This document shows, in pieces, positions 7,823-18,766 of a stretch of DNA of 64,000 nucleotides. The DNA is taken from positions 992,001 through 1,056,000 of the forward strand of contig NZ_NISY01000002.1 of assembly GCF_007595705.1 (NCBI RefSeq). The letters are read 5' to 3'. The DNA comes from Streptomyces sp. SAJ15 (GTDB taxonomy: Bacteria; Actinomycetota; Actinomycetes; Streptomycetales; Streptomycetaceae). The notes beneath the pieces were generated by a model. The model ran no database searches and was not told where the DNA came from. It saw nothing but the letters and a program-made list of their open reading frames with translations. Position 1 is the stretch's first letter, and every line of letters begins with the position of its first letter. Both the position numbers and the translations under genes were made by a program.

Positions 7823-9559
7823 GAGAAAAAGGACGTAACGGCGGCCCTCGCGGTGCATCCGCACACCACCCCGGACCCGCCTCCGCCCCCGCATCCGCAC
7901 CGCCACCCCGGTGCGCCCGCGCCGCAGTCCGGCCCGTCGGCCGGCGCGGCCCCGCTCGCGCCCCCCGGCCCGCGGCGTGCCTCCGCCGCGCGGCCGGAGC
8001 GCCGCCCCGTGCCCTGGCTCGCCGTCGTCGCCGTCGGTTACGCCCTCGTCCAGCTGGCCCTCGTCGTTCCGCGCACCGGGCACGCGCTGGGCTGGGACGA
8101 GTCGGTGTACGTCTCCCAGGTGGACCCGCGCACCCCCGCCGCCTTCTTCAGCGCCCCCCGGTCGCGCGGCATCAGCTTCCTGGTCGCCCCCGTGCTCGCG
8201 GTGACCTCCTCGCCGCTGGCGCTGCGGCTGTTCCTCATGCTGCTCTCGACCCTCGCGCTCTACGCCGCCTTCCGGGTCTGGCGCCCGCTGCTGGGCCGCA
8301 CGGTGACCGCGCTCGCGGCGCTGCTGTTCGCGGGGTTGTGGATCACCCAGGTCAGCGGCTCCGCCGCGATGCCGAACCTGTGGGTCGCGCTCGGTGCGGT
8401 GGCCGCCGTCGGCTGGTTCCTCCGGGTGCCGGACGAGCCGCACGCCCGGTGGTGGTGCGCCGGCTTCCTGGGCCTCGTCACCCTCGTGCGCACCCCGGAC
8501 GCCGGCTGGCTGGCCCTCCCCCTGCTCGCCTGGGCGTTCGCGGCCCCCGCCTGGCGCACCGCCCGACCGGCGCTGCTCGTCGGCCTGGTGGCCGGCGCCC
8601 TGCAGTGGATCGTCGAGGCGTACGCGCGCTTCGGCAGCGTCAGCGGGCGGCTCGACGTCTCCGGCGAGGTCGAGGGCGGCATGGGCCTCTCCTTCAACAT
8701 CGGCAACGTGCTGCGCAGCCTCAACGGGCCCCAACTGTGCCGCCCCTGTGACGCCGCGCTGCGCCACCCCGAGCTGACGCTCTGGTGGCTGGCCCTGCCG
8801 CTGCTGGCGGCCGCGGCGGTGGCGCTCGCCCTGGGCGACCGCCGGCGCGGTCGGGCCGCCGGCGCCGAGCCGGCGCGCGAGGGGGCCGAGGCGCCGCGCG
8901 GCGGCGACGGGCCGCGCACCTACGCCGACCGCCCCGCCGTCATCCTGCTGCCCGTCGCCTGCGCCGCCGCCGTCGCCGTGCCGTACCTCTTCCTCATCTC
9001 CTTCTCCGCCCCCCGCTTCCTGCTCCCCGTCTACGCGCTGCTCGCGCTGCCCGTCGCCGCGCTCGCCGTGCGGCTGGTCCGGGCCGACGACCGGCCGTCG
9101 CGGGCGGTGGTGATCCTGGCGGCCGTGATCGCGCTGCACATGGCGGGCCAGCACGTGGTGCTGTGGCACGCCACCGGCCAGACCCAGGCCGTGACCGGGC
9201 GCTATCTGGCGGGGGCGCGCGAGCTGCACCGGCTCGGCGTGGCGCCGCCCTGCCTGATCACCGGGGACCGCGCGCTGCCGGTGGCGTACCACGCGGGCTG
9301 CGCCTCCGCCCAGACCGCCGGGAACAACCGCTCGGTCACCGTCTCCACCCTGCTGCGCCGGATCGAGAGCCGGTCCGCCGCGGTCCTCGCAGGGCCCGAA
9401 CGGCCCCAGCCGCCGAGCTACGCCCGCGACTGGGTCCCCTATCCGCTGCGCGGTACCGACTGGATCGCCTATCTGCCGCCCGACCAGCCGGGACAGCCCA
9501 ATGAACCCGATCAATCCAGACAGTGGTTGTCGGGTATCGCTGGCACACTGGCACCATGA
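7820..9559 (+). CDS. GT39-like (GT-C fold) integral membrane glycosyltransferase
   Basis: 579 residues. The first 65 or so are Pro/His/Ala-rich and probably cytosolic. About ten hydrophobic helices follow, starting at WLAVVAVGYALVQLALVV. The first loop carries GHALGWDESVYVSQ, whose Asp-Glu pair is the catalytic-type motif of polyprenol-phosphate-sugar-dependent GT-C enzymes (GT39/ArnT-like). The substrate cannot be told; cell-wall or protein mannosylation is only a guess. The start ATG lies in the AT-rich island. A later start, such as GTG at about 7852, is possible because no clear ribosome binding site precedes 7820. The end overlaps the next gene by four bases (ATGA). Confidence 0.7.
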   Translation: MEKKDVTAALAVHPHTTPDPPPPPHPHRHPGAPAPQSGPSAGAAPLAPPGPRRASAARPERRPVPWLAVVAVGYALVQLALVVPRTGHALGWDESVYVSQVDPRTPAAFFSAPRSRGISFLVAPVLAVTSSPLALRLFLMLLSTLALYAAFRVWRPLLGRTVTALAALLFAGLWITQVSGSAAMPNLWVALGAVAAVGWFLRVPDEPHARWWCAGFLGLVTLVRTPDAGWLALPLLAWAFAAPAWRTARPALLVGLVAGALQWIVEAYARFGSVSGRLDVSGEVEGGMGLSFNIGNVLRSLNGPQLCRPCDAALRHPELTLWWLALPLLAAAAVALALGDRRRGRAAGAEPAREGAEAPRGGDGPRTYADRPAVILLPVACAAAVAVPYLFLISFSAPRFLLPVYALLALPVAALAVRLVRADDRPSRAVVILAAVIALHMAGQHVVLWHATGQTQAVTGRYLAGARELHRLGVAPPCLITGDRALPVAYHAGCASAQTAGNNRSVTVSTLLRRIESRSAAVLAGPERPQPPSYARDWVPYPLRGTDWIAYLPPDQPGQPNEPDQSRQWLSGIAGTLAP

Positions 9560-10083
9560 CAACCGAGGAAGGCCGTAAGACGACCGCCCGCTGGAGCGAC
9601 GTGGAGGCGGCCGAACCCGCCTTCGCCCGCGCCGTGCGGGAGCGCTTCGAGCAGTTCAAGCACCATGTGTTGGCCACCGTTCGGAAGGACGGCGCGCCGC
9701 GCGTCACCGGCCTGGAGGCGGACTTCCGTAACGGGGAGCTGTGGTTGGGCATGATGGCCAACTCCCGCAAGGCGCTGGACCTGCGCCGCGATCCGCGCTT
9801 CGCGCTGCACGCCAACCCCGGCGCGGACGCGTCGATGGCGGGCGGCGACGCGCGCGTCAGCGGCCGTGCGATCGAGGTGACCGACCCGGAGGTGATCGCC
9901 CGCTACGTCGCGGAGGTCGAGCCCCCGCAGCCGTTCCACCTCTTCCGGGTCGAGCTCACCGAGGTGGTCCGGATCACCGTCGACGACCCCGACCTGGTGG
10001 TGCGGGTCTGGTGCCCGGACGGCCGGGGGCTGCGCACCCTTCGGCGCGGCAGCGACGCGGCCCCGCCGCGCGAGGAGCGCTGA
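9556..10083 (+). CDS. PNPOx-family split-barrel flavin/F420-binding protein
   Basis: 175 residues (MTTEEGRKTTARWSDVEAAEP). The stretch FKHHVLATVRKDGAPRVTGLEADFRNGELWLGMMANSRKALDLRRDPRFALH has the split beta-barrel layout of pyridoxamine-5'-phosphate-oxidase-like proteins, which bind FMN or F420 in actinomycetes. Its substrate is unknown. The ATG overlaps the stop of the membrane glycosyltransferase, suggesting coupled translation. A longer in-frame start at 9523 exists, but the conserved part begins well after 9556. A strong terminator follows immediately. Confidence 0.8.
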   Translation: MTTEEGRKTTARWSDVEAAEPAFARAVRERFEQFKHHVLATVRKDGAPRVTGLEADFRNGELWLGMMANSRKALDLRRDPRFALHANPGADASMAGGDARVSGRAIEVTDPEVIARYVAEVEPPQPFHLFRVELTEVVRITVDDPDLVVRVWCPDGRGLRTLRRGSDAAPPREER

Positions 10084-10097
10084 CCGCGGAACCCCGG

Positions 10098-10129
10098 GAG
10101 CCGTGGCCCCGTCGCGGGGGCCACGGCTC
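10098..10129 (+). terminator. Rho-independent-type terminator hairpin
   Basis: A perfect 13-bp stem (GAGCCGTGGCCCC paired with GGGGCCACGGCTC) around a six-base loop starts 15 bases after the PNPOx stop. It is followed by CTTCCGTATTTC, moderately T-rich for this genome. It should isolate the operon from the acyl-CoA dehydrogenase gene. Confidence 0.85.
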
Positions 10130-10140
10130 TTCCGTATTTC

Positions 10141-10154
10141 TGAAACGCGTTCTA
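10141..10154. promoter_or_regulatory. KstR-type operator consensus
   Basis: TGAAACGCGTTCTA matches the mycobacterial/rhodococcal KstR consensus TnnAACnnGTTnnA at every fixed position. KstR is the TetR-family repressor of sterol side-chain and ring catabolism genes. The site lies 53 bases before the start of a FadE26-like acyl-CoA dehydrogenase, a known KstR target type, so position and gene agree. No kstR gene is in this window. Confidence 0.6.
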
Positions 10155-10207
10155 CCGTGCCCCTCGTTCCGTGCCCGCGAGACGCCGAGAGAGCCGCAGG
10201 AGGGGCC

Positions 10208-11395
10208 GTGCACCTCGAATACACCCCCGAGCAACAGCGGTTACGCGCCGAGCTGCGCGCGTACTTCGCGGGGCTCGTCCCGGACGACGCCTACGCCCGG
10301 CACGCCGACCCCGCCGCTCAGAAGACCTTCTACCGCGCCACCATCGCCCGCCTGGGCGCGGACCGCTGGCTGGGCGTCGGCTGGCCGAAGGAGTACGGCG
10401 GCCGCGGGCTGAGCCCGCTGGAGCAGTTCGTCTTCTTTGACGAGGCCGCGCAGGCGGGCGTGCCGCTGCCGCTGATGGCGCTGAACACCGTCGGGCCGAC
10501 CCTGATGCGCTTCGGCACCGAGGAGCAGAAGGCGTACTTCCTGCCGAGGATCCTCTCCGGTGAGCTCGACTTCGCCATCGGCTACAGCGAGCCCGAGGCC
10601 GGCACCGACCTGGCCTCCCTGAAGACCCGCGCGGTCCGCGACGGGGACGGCTACCTGGTCAACGGGCAGAAGATCTGGACCACCAACGGCGACACGGCGG
10701 ACTGGGTCTGGCTCGCGGTCCGCACCGCCCCCGCCACCGCGGAGCTGCCGCCCCACAAGGGCATCAGCCTGCTGCTGGTGCCCACCACCGACCCCGGCTA
10801 CTCCTGCACCCCCATCCACACCCTGGCCTCCCACGACACCACCGCCAGCTACTACGAGAACATCCGCGTCCCCTTCTCCCGCCGGGTCGGCGCGGAGAAC
10901 GAGGGCTGGCGGCTCATCACCACCCAGCTCAACTACGAGCGGGTCACCCTGGCCGCGCACGGCACCATGGCGATCCGCGCCCTGCACGGCGTCCGGCGCT
11001 GGGCCGCCGACACCAAGCTCGCCGACGGTCGGCGCGTCATCGACCTCGGCTGGGTGCGCGGCCTGCTGGCCCGCACCCACACCCGGCTCGAGGCGATGAA
11101 GCTGCTCAACTGGCAGATGGTGGAGGCCCTCCAGCGGGAGGCCCTCACCCCGCACGACTCCTCCGCCGTCAAGGTCTACGGCTCGGAGGCGCGCCGGGAG
11201 GCGTACGCCTGGCTGCTGGAGGTGCTCGCCGCGGCCGGCCCGCTCAAGGAGGGCTCGGCCGGCGCGGTCCTCCACGGCGAGCTGGAGCGCGGCTACCGCA
11301 GCAGCGTCGTCTTCACCTTCGGCGGCGGCAACAACGAGGTCCAGCGGGAGATCATCTCCTGGCTCGGGCTGGGGATGCCGCGGGTCCGCCGCTGA
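10208..11395 (+). CDS. Acyl-CoA dehydrogenase, FadE26/ChsE4-like
   Basis: 395 residues. The run VGWPKEYGGRGLSPLEQFVFFDEA, then AIGYSEPEAGTDLASLKTRAVRDGDGYLVNGQKIWTT and the end FGGGNNEVQREIISWLGLGMPR, reads like mycobacterial FadE26 throughout. FadE26 works in an alpha2beta2 heterotetramer with FadE27 in sterol side-chain dehydrogenation. The Glu in LNYERVTLAAHG (about residue 244) aligns by eye with the catalytic base of FadE26 (Glu247). GTG 10208 was chosen because GCAGGAGGGG precedes it and VHLEYTPEQQRLRAELRAYF is the family start. No partner FadE27-like gene follows. A KstR-consensus site lies upstream. Confidence 0.85.
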   Translation: MHLEYTPEQQRLRAELRAYFAGLVPDDAYARHADPAAQKTFYRATIARLGADRWLGVGWPKEYGGRGLSPLEQFVFFDEAAQAGVPLPLMALNTVGPTLMRFGTEEQKAYFLPRILSGELDFAIGYSEPEAGTDLASLKTRAVRDGDGYLVNGQKIWTTNGDTADWVWLAVRTAPATAELPPHKGISLLLVPTTDPGYSCTPIHTLASHDTTASYYENIRVPFSRRVGAENEGWRLITTQLNYERVTLAAHGTMAIRALHGVRRWAADTKLADGRRVIDLGWVRGLLARTHTRLEAMKLLNWQMVEALQREALTPHDSSAVKVYGSEARREAYAWLLEVLAAAGPLKEGSAGAVLHGELERGYRSSVVFTFGGGNNEVQREIISWLGLGMPRVRR

Positions 11396-11580
11396 GCCCC
11401 CGCCGCTCCGCCGAGGCTCCGGGGCACGCCGAGGGCGGCCTGGGGGTCGGCGAGACCCGTCGAGCGACCTACAAGCGGCGCACTCCGGCGGCCATACTGG
11501 ACACCGGGCCGGGCGCGGGGACACGGCGGGCTGCGGGGGCGGCGGCGGGAGGGGCACCTTCCGTCGAAGGCAGGGGGAGT

Positions 11581-13836
<2,256 letters not shown>

Positions 13837-13840
13837 ACGC

Positions 13841-13948
13841 GCCCCGGTCCCGGCACACCGGGCGCTGACGCCCCGGTCCCGGCGCACCGGGCGCTGACGC
13901 TCCGGACCCGGCGCCCCCGGACCCGGCGCCCCCGGACCCGGCGCCCCC
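13841..13948. repeat. Intergenic tandem repeats after the kinase gene
   Basis: Two near-identical copies of a 29-base unit (GCCCCGGTCCCGGCACACCG followed by GGCGCTGAC) are followed by three exact 15-bp units (GGACCCGGCGCCCCC) at 13904, 13919 and 13934. The stretch lies just after the kinase stop and may form strong secondary structure. No coding frame is supported. Confidence 0.8.
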
Positions 13949-14028
13949 GGGCCGGGCGGTTCCGCGCGGCGGCGTACGGGACACGGGCCCCCTGGCCCCG
14001 GCCACCCCCGCCGTGTTACGCAGGGGGC

Positions 14029-15675
14029 ATGGCCCCACGTGGAGTGCGCGCGTACGACGTCGTCATCGTCGGCGGAGGTCACAACGGCCTGGTCGCCGCC
14101 GCCTATCTGGCGCGGGCCGGCCGCGCCGTGCTGGTGCTGGAGCGTCTGGACCACATCGGGGGCGCGGCCGTGTCCAGTCGCCCGTTCCCCGGGCTGGACG
14201 CGCGGCTGTCCCGCTACGCGTACCTCGTCAGCCTGCTGCCCGGGAAGGTGGTACGAGACCTCGGGCTGCGCTTCGAGGTGCGCGGGCGGTCCATCTCCTC
14301 GTACACGCCCGCCGTCCGGGCCGGCCGCCCCACCGGACTGCTGGTGGGCGGCGGCGAGCGGCGGACGCGCGAGGCGTTCGCGCGGCTGACCGGCTCGGAC
14401 CGGGAGTACGCGGCGTGGCGGGAGTTCCACGCGATGACGCGCCGGGTCGCCGAACGCGTCTTCCCCACGCTCACCGAGCCGCTGCCCTGCCGCGCGGAGC
14501 TGCGGGCCCGGGTGGCCGACGACGCGGCCTGGGAGGCGCTGTTCGAGCGGCCGCTCGGTGAGGCGATCGAGGCGGCGTTCGCCGACGACCTGGTCCGGGG
14601 AGTGGTGCTCACGGACGCGCTCATCGGCACCTTCACCCACGCCCACGACCCCTCGCTGCGGCAGAACCGCTGCTTCCTCTACCACGTGATCGGCGGCGGC
14701 ACCGGAGACTGGAACGTGCCGGTGGGCGGGATGGGCGCGTTCACCGACGCGCTGGCCGACGCCGCCCGAGCCGCCGGCGCGCGTCTCGAGACCGGCCGCG
14801 AGGTGACGGCCGTCGCGACGGACGGCACGGTGGCGGAGGTGACGTACCGGGAGGCCGACGGGGAGGGCGTGGTGGCCGCGCGGCACGTCCTGGTGGGCGC
14901 GTCCCCGACGGTGCTCGCCGACCTGCTCGGCGAGCCGCCCCGGGCGGCCGTGGCGGGGGCCGTCGCGGGGGCCGGCTCCGGCGCGCCGCCCGCGGACCCG
15001 CCCGAGGGCGCGCAGCTGAAGGTGAACATGCTGCTGCGCCGGCTGCCGCGGCTGCGCGACACCGGGACCGATCCGCGCGAGGCGTTCGCCGGCACCTTCC
15101 ACATCGCCGAGGGGTACCGGCAGTTGGAGGCGGCCTACCGTCAGGCGGCGGCCGGGGAGCCGCCCGCCGCGCCGCCCTCGGAGATCTACTGCCACTCGCT
15201 CACCGACCCCACGATCCTCGCCCCGGAGCTGGCCCGAGCCGGCTACCAGACGCTGACCCTGTTCGGCCTGCACAGCCCCGCCCGGCTCTTCACCGCCGAC
15301 CACGACGCGACCCGCGCCGCGCTGCTGACCTCGGCCCTCGCCCAGCTCGACGCCCATCTCGCCGAGCCGCTGGCGGACTGTCTGGCGCTGGACGCCGAGG
15401 GCAGGCCCTGCATCGAGGTGAAGTCCCCGCTCGACCTGGAGCGCGAGCTGCGGTTGCCGGGCGGCAACATCTTCCACCGCGAACTGGCCTTCCCCTACGC
15501 CCAGGAGGGTGCCGGCCGCTGGGGCGTGGCCACGAGCCACGCCAACGTGCTGCTGTGCGGCGCGGGCGCGGTGCGCGGCGGCGGAGTCAGCGGCGTCCCC
15601 GGGCACAACGCGGCGATGGCGGTGCTGGAGGCGGGCCGGGCCTCCGAGGCGCCGCGCCCGGAACAAAGAATCTGA
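14029..15675 (+). CDS. Phytoene-desaturase-like FAD-dependent oxidoreductase
   Basis: 548 residues. The dinucleotide-binding motif VVIVGGGHNGLVAAAYLARAG lies at about residues 10-30, followed by VLERLDHIGGAA. A C-terminal FAD contact segment (VLLCGAGAVRGGGVSGVPGHNAAMAVLEAG) is typical of the phytoene-dehydrogenase/PYROXD2-like branch of the amine-oxidase superfamily. The substrate is not predictable, and no other carotenoid gene is nearby. ATG 14029 is preceded by GCAGGGGG. The stop codon lies inside the palindrome that precedes the next gene, so expression of the two is probably linked physically. Confidence 0.8.
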   Translation: MAPRGVRAYDVVIVGGGHNGLVAAAYLARAGRAVLVLERLDHIGGAAVSSRPFPGLDARLSRYAYLVSLLPGKVVRDLGLRFEVRGRSISSYTPAVRAGRPTGLLVGGGERRTREAFARLTGSDREYAAWREFHAMTRRVAERVFPTLTEPLPCRAELRARVADDAAWEALFERPLGEAIEAAFADDLVRGVVLTDALIGTFTHAHDPSLRQNRCFLYHVIGGGTGDWNVPVGGMGAFTDALADAARAAGARLETGREVTAVATDGTVAEVTYREADGEGVVAARHVLVGASPTVLADLLGEPPRAAVAGAVAGAGSGAPPADPPEGAQLKVNMLLRRLPRLRDTGTDPREAFAGTFHIAEGYRQLEAAYRQAAAGEPPAAPPSEIYCHSLTDPTILAPELARAGYQTLTLFGLHSPARLFTADHDATRAALLTSALAQLDAHLAEPLADCLALDAEGRPCIEVKSPLDLERELRLPGGNIFHRELAFPYAQEGAGRWGVATSHANVLLCGAGAVRGGGVSGVPGHNAAMAVLEAGRASEAPRPEQRI

Positions 15676-15690
15676 TGAGCTGTCAGATTC
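15668..15690. promoter_or_regulatory. Palindromic operator GAATCTGA-N7-TCAGATTC
   Basis: A perfect 8-bp inverted repeat with a 7-bp spacer overlaps the stop codon of the preceding gene and ends 40 bases before the nitronate-monooxygenase-like start. The core TCTGA-N7-TCAGA recurs at 20508-20524 between fadD19-like and echA19-like genes. Shape and context suit a TetR-family repressor of lipid-catabolism genes. Confidence 0.6.
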
Positions 15691-15730
15691 GCTCTTCCGT
15701 CGTGCGGTTCCCTACGGCATCCTGCCGCCC

Positions 15731-16846
15731 ATGGAGACGGAGCTGAGCGCCCGGCTGGGCATCGAGCACGCCATCTTCGGCTTCACCCCGTTCCCCGCCG
15801 TGGCCGCCGCGATCACCCGGGCCGGTGGGCTGGGGGTGCTCGGCGCGGTCCGCTACCGCGCCCCCGAGGACCTCGCCCGCGATCTGGAGTGGATGCAGGC
15901 GCACACCGACGACAAGCCCTACGGCCTCGACGTCGTCATGCCCGCGAGGATCGCGGACGGGGTCACCGAGGCCGATGTGGAGGCGATGATCCCGCAGCGG
16001 CACCGCCGCTTCGTCCGGGACACCCTCGCCCGGCACGGGGTGCCCGAACTCGCCCCCGACGACCCCTCCGGCTGGCGCGTCACCGGCTGGTTGGAACAGG
16101 TCGCCCGCGCGCAGCTGGACGTCGCCTTCGACTACCCCATCACCCTGCTGGCCAACGCCCTCGGCTCGCCGCCGCCCGACGTCGTGCGTCGCGCCCGCGA
16201 ACACGGCGTCCAGGTCGCCGCGCTCGCCGGCAGCGCCCGGCACGCCCGCCGGCACCGGGACGCGGGCATCGACATCGTCGTCGCCCAGGGCTACGAGGCC
16301 GGCGGCCACACCGGCGAGATCGCCACCATGGTCCTCACCCCCGAGGTCGTCCGGGCGGTCGACCCGCTGCCGGTCCTCGCCGCCGGCGGCATCGGCAGCG
16401 GCGCGCAGATCGCCGCCGGGCTCGCGCTGGGCGCCCAGGGCGTCTGGCTGGGCTCCCTCTGGCTGACCACCGAGGAGGCCGAACTGCGCTCACCCGCGCT
16501 CACCCGGAAGCTCCTCGCCGCCGGCTCCGGCGACACCGTCCGCTCCCGGGCGCTCACCGGCAAGCCGGCCCGTCAACTGCGGACCGCCTGGACCGACGCC
16601 TGGGAGGCCGCCGACGGCCCCGACCCGCTGCCCATGCCCCTCCAGGGGCTGCTGGTCGCCGAGGCACTCTCCCGTATCCAGCGGTACGAGGTCGAGCCCC
16701 TGCTCGGCACCCCCGTGGGTCAGATCGTCGGCCAGATGACCGAACGTCGCAGCGTGCGAGCCGTCTTCGACGAGCTGACCCGCGGCTTCGCCCACGCCAT
16801 CGAGCGCCTCGACCGCATCGCGGCCCGGGGCGAGGGAAGGAGCTGA
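15731..16846 (+). CDS. Nitronate-monooxygenase-like FMN protein (Rv1533 type)
   Basis: 371 residues: METELSARLGIEHAIFGFTPFP, AAAITRAGGLGVLGAVRY, VAQGYEAGGHTGEIATMVL and PVLAAGGIGSGAQIAAGLALGAQGVWLGSLWL. This is the TIM-barrel FMN enzyme family of 2-nitropropane dioxygenases, and the pattern resembles mycobacterial Rv1533. In actinobacteria such proteins often sit beside acyl-CoA genes, where some act as enoyl-CoA reductase- or dehydrogenase-like enzymes (IpdC), so nitronate oxidation should not be assumed. No good ribosome binding site precedes ATG 15731; a leaderless mRNA is possible. It ends six bases before a fadD gene, forming a two-gene operon under the TCTGA-N7-TCAGA site. Confidence 0.8.
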   Translation: METELSARLGIEHAIFGFTPFPAVAAAITRAGGLGVLGAVRYRAPEDLARDLEWMQAHTDDKPYGLDVVMPARIADGVTEADVEAMIPQRHRRFVRDTLARHGVPELAPDDPSGWRVTGWLEQVARAQLDVAFDYPITLLANALGSPPPDVVRRAREHGVQVAALAGSARHARRHRDAGIDIVVAQGYEAGGHTGEIATMVLTPEVVRAVDPLPVLAAGGIGSGAQIAAGLALGAQGVWLGSLWLTTEEAELRSPALTRKLLAAGSGDTVRSRALTGKPARQLRTAWTDAWEAADGPDPLPMPLQGLLVAEALSRIQRYEVEPLLGTPVGQIVGQMTERRSVRAVFDELTRGFAHAIERLDRIAARGEGRS

Positions 16847-16851
16847 CCACG

Positions 16852-18498
16852 GTGCCCGACCGCGAACCCCGCCCCCGCACGGCCGGCGGCCCCACGTCCC
16901 GGACCGCTCAGGGTCCCGCCGCCCCGTCCCCCTTCGGGTCCCCGGGGGACTCCGGGGACCCGGTCGGCTTCTGGGCGCTGGCCGCCGCCGATCCCTCGCG
17001 CACGGCCCTGATCGCCCCAGGGGGCGAGGAGTGGACGGCCGGGCGGCTGCACGCGGCGTGCAACCGACTGGTCGGCGGGTTGCGCGCCGCCGGGCTGGGG
17101 CCCGGGGACGCGTTCGCCGTCGTGCTGCCCAACGGGCCCGAGCTCATCGCCTGCGCGCTCGCCGGCGCCCAGGCGGGCTTCTACATGGTGCCGGTCAACC
17201 ACCACCTGACCGGCCCCGAGGTCGGCTGGATCGTGGCGGACTCGGGCGCCAAGGCGCTGATCGCGCACGAGCGGTTCGCGGAGGTGGCGCGGGAGGCGGC
17301 CGACGCGGCCGGACTGCCCGCCGGGCACCGCTACGCGGTCGGCCGGGCCGCCGGCTACCGCCCGTACGAGGCGCTCTCGGCCGGACAGCCGGAGGCCCCG
17401 CCCGCCGACCGCGAGCTGGGGTGGATCATGAACTACACCTCCGGCACCACCGGACGGCCGCGCGGGATCCGCCGCCCGCTCACCGGGCGGCCCCCGGAGG
17501 AGAGCGACCTGGGCGGCTTCCTCCGCTTCTTCGGCATCGGGCCGTTCGACGACCATGTGCACCTGGTCTGTTCACCGCTCTACCACACGGCCGTGCTCCA
17601 GTTCGCGGGCGCGTCGCTGCATCTGGGGCATCCCCTCGTGCTGCTGGACGGTTGGGCGCCGGAGGAGATGCTGCGCCTGATCGAGGCCCACCGCTGCACC
17701 CACACCCATATGGTCCCCACCCAGTTCCACCGCCTGCTGGCCCTCCCCGAGGAGGTGCGGCGGCGCTACGACGTCTCGTCCATGCGGCACGCCGTGCACG
17801 GCGCGGCCCCCTGCCCCCAGCACGTCAAGCGGGCGATGATCGACTGGTGGGGGACGTGTGTGACCGAGTACTACGCGGCCAGCGAGGGCGGCGGGACGAT
17901 CGCCACGGCCGAGGAGTGGCTGAAGCGGCCGGGCACGGTGGGCCGGGCGTGGCCCATCAGCGAGCTCGCCGTCTTCGACGACGCCGGCGACCGGCTGCCG
18001 CCCGGCGAGGTCGGCACCGTCTACCTGCGGATGAGGACCGCCGGGTTCGCGTACCACAGGGACGCGGAGAAGACCCGGAGCAACCGCATCGGCGACTTCT
18101 TCACCGTGGGCGACCTCGGCTACCTCGACGCCGACGGCTACCTCTACCTCCGCGACCGCAAGATCGACATGATCATCTCGGGGGGTGTCAACATCTACCC
18201 CGCCGAGATCGAGGCCGCGCTGCTCACCCACCCCGCCGTCGCGGACGTCGCGGTCTTCGGCGTCCCCGACGAGGACTGGGGCGAACAGGTCAAGGCGGTG
18301 GTCGAGCCCGCTCCCGGCCACGCCCCGGGCCCCGAACTGGCCGAGGCGATCCTCACGCACGGCGCACGGACGCTGGCCCGCTACAAACGGCCCAGGACCG
18401 TGGAGTTCGTGGCGCACATGCCGCGCGACCCCAACGGCAAGCTCTACAAGCGGCGGCTGCGCGAGCCGTACGGGTCGGGGCGCGAACGGCCGGTGTGA
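16852..18498 (+). CDS. Acyl-CoA ligase (FadD4-like AMP-binding enzyme)
   Basis: 548 residues of the ANL adenylating family: AMP-binding P-loop YTSGTTGRPRGIRR (about residues 199-212), YYAASEGG, the hinge region GDLGYLDADGYLYLRDRKIDMIISGGVNIYP and the C-terminal catalytic lysine in NGKLYKR. It activates a carboxylic acid to acyl-AMP and then acyl-CoA. By memory it is closer to FadD4-type enzymes than to FadD17 or FadD19. GTG 16852 follows GAAGGAG and lies six bases after the preceding stop. The first 35 residues are Pro/Arg-rich and poorly conserved, so a later start cannot be excluded. The substrate is unknown; neighbours suggest a steroid or terpenoid acid. Confidence 0.82.
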   Translation: MPDREPRPRTAGGPTSRTAQGPAAPSPFGSPGDSGDPVGFWALAAADPSRTALIAPGGEEWTAGRLHAACNRLVGGLRAAGLGPGDAFAVVLPNGPELIACALAGAQAGFYMVPVNHHLTGPEVGWIVADSGAKALIAHERFAEVAREAADAAGLPAGHRYAVGRAAGYRPYEALSAGQPEAPPADRELGWIMNYTSGTTGRPRGIRRPLTGRPPEESDLGGFLRFFGIGPFDDHVHLVCSPLYHTAVLQFAGASLHLGHPLVLLDGWAPEEMLRLIEAHRCTHTHMVPTQFHRLLALPEEVRRRYDVSSMRHAVHGAAPCPQHVKRAMIDWWGTCVTEYYAASEGGGTIATAEEWLKRPGTVGRAWPISELAVFDDAGDRLPPGEVGTVYLRMRTAGFAYHRDAEKTRSNRIGDFFTVGDLGYLDADGYLYLRDRKIDMIISGGVNIYPAEIEAALLTHPAVADVAVFGVPDEDWGEQVKAVVEPAPGHAPGPELAEAILTHGARTLARYKRPRTVEFVAHMPRDPNGKLYKRRLREPYGSGRERPV

Positions 18499-18766
18499 CG
18501 GCGCCGGGCGTCGTCGCGGCGGTGACGGCGCCGCCGCCCTCCCCGTCGCGACGACCGTCGGCGGCGGCGCGCCCCACAGGCCCGCACGGTGGCCGGCCGC
18601 CGCCGTGACCAGGGGGCGTACCCGCGGCCCCGCCGTCGGCCGGGCCGGCCCGCACGGAGCCCGGCCCGTGGACCGATCCGCCTCGGCCCCCGCCCGGACG
18701 GCGGCCGGGCCGGGGCCATACGGCTCGCGGGTCGGTATGGGTGGCCGCCCGGCGCGGTCGTGCCCG

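Noticed and set aside
13904..13948. Three exact 15-bp repeats as a plasmid iteron or origin
   Set aside because: Only three GC-rich copies and no replication gene nearby; better explained as slippage after the kinase gene.
14029..15675. Carotenoid biosynthesis gene (crtI)
   Set aside because: The fold is phytoene-desaturase-like, but there is no crtE, crtB or other carotenoid gene and the PYROXD2-like branch is broad.
15731..16846. IpdC of the steroid ring-degradation pathway
   Set aside because: The sequence pattern resembles the Rv1533 type rather than Rv3553/IpdC, and no ipdAB or fadE30 genes are near.
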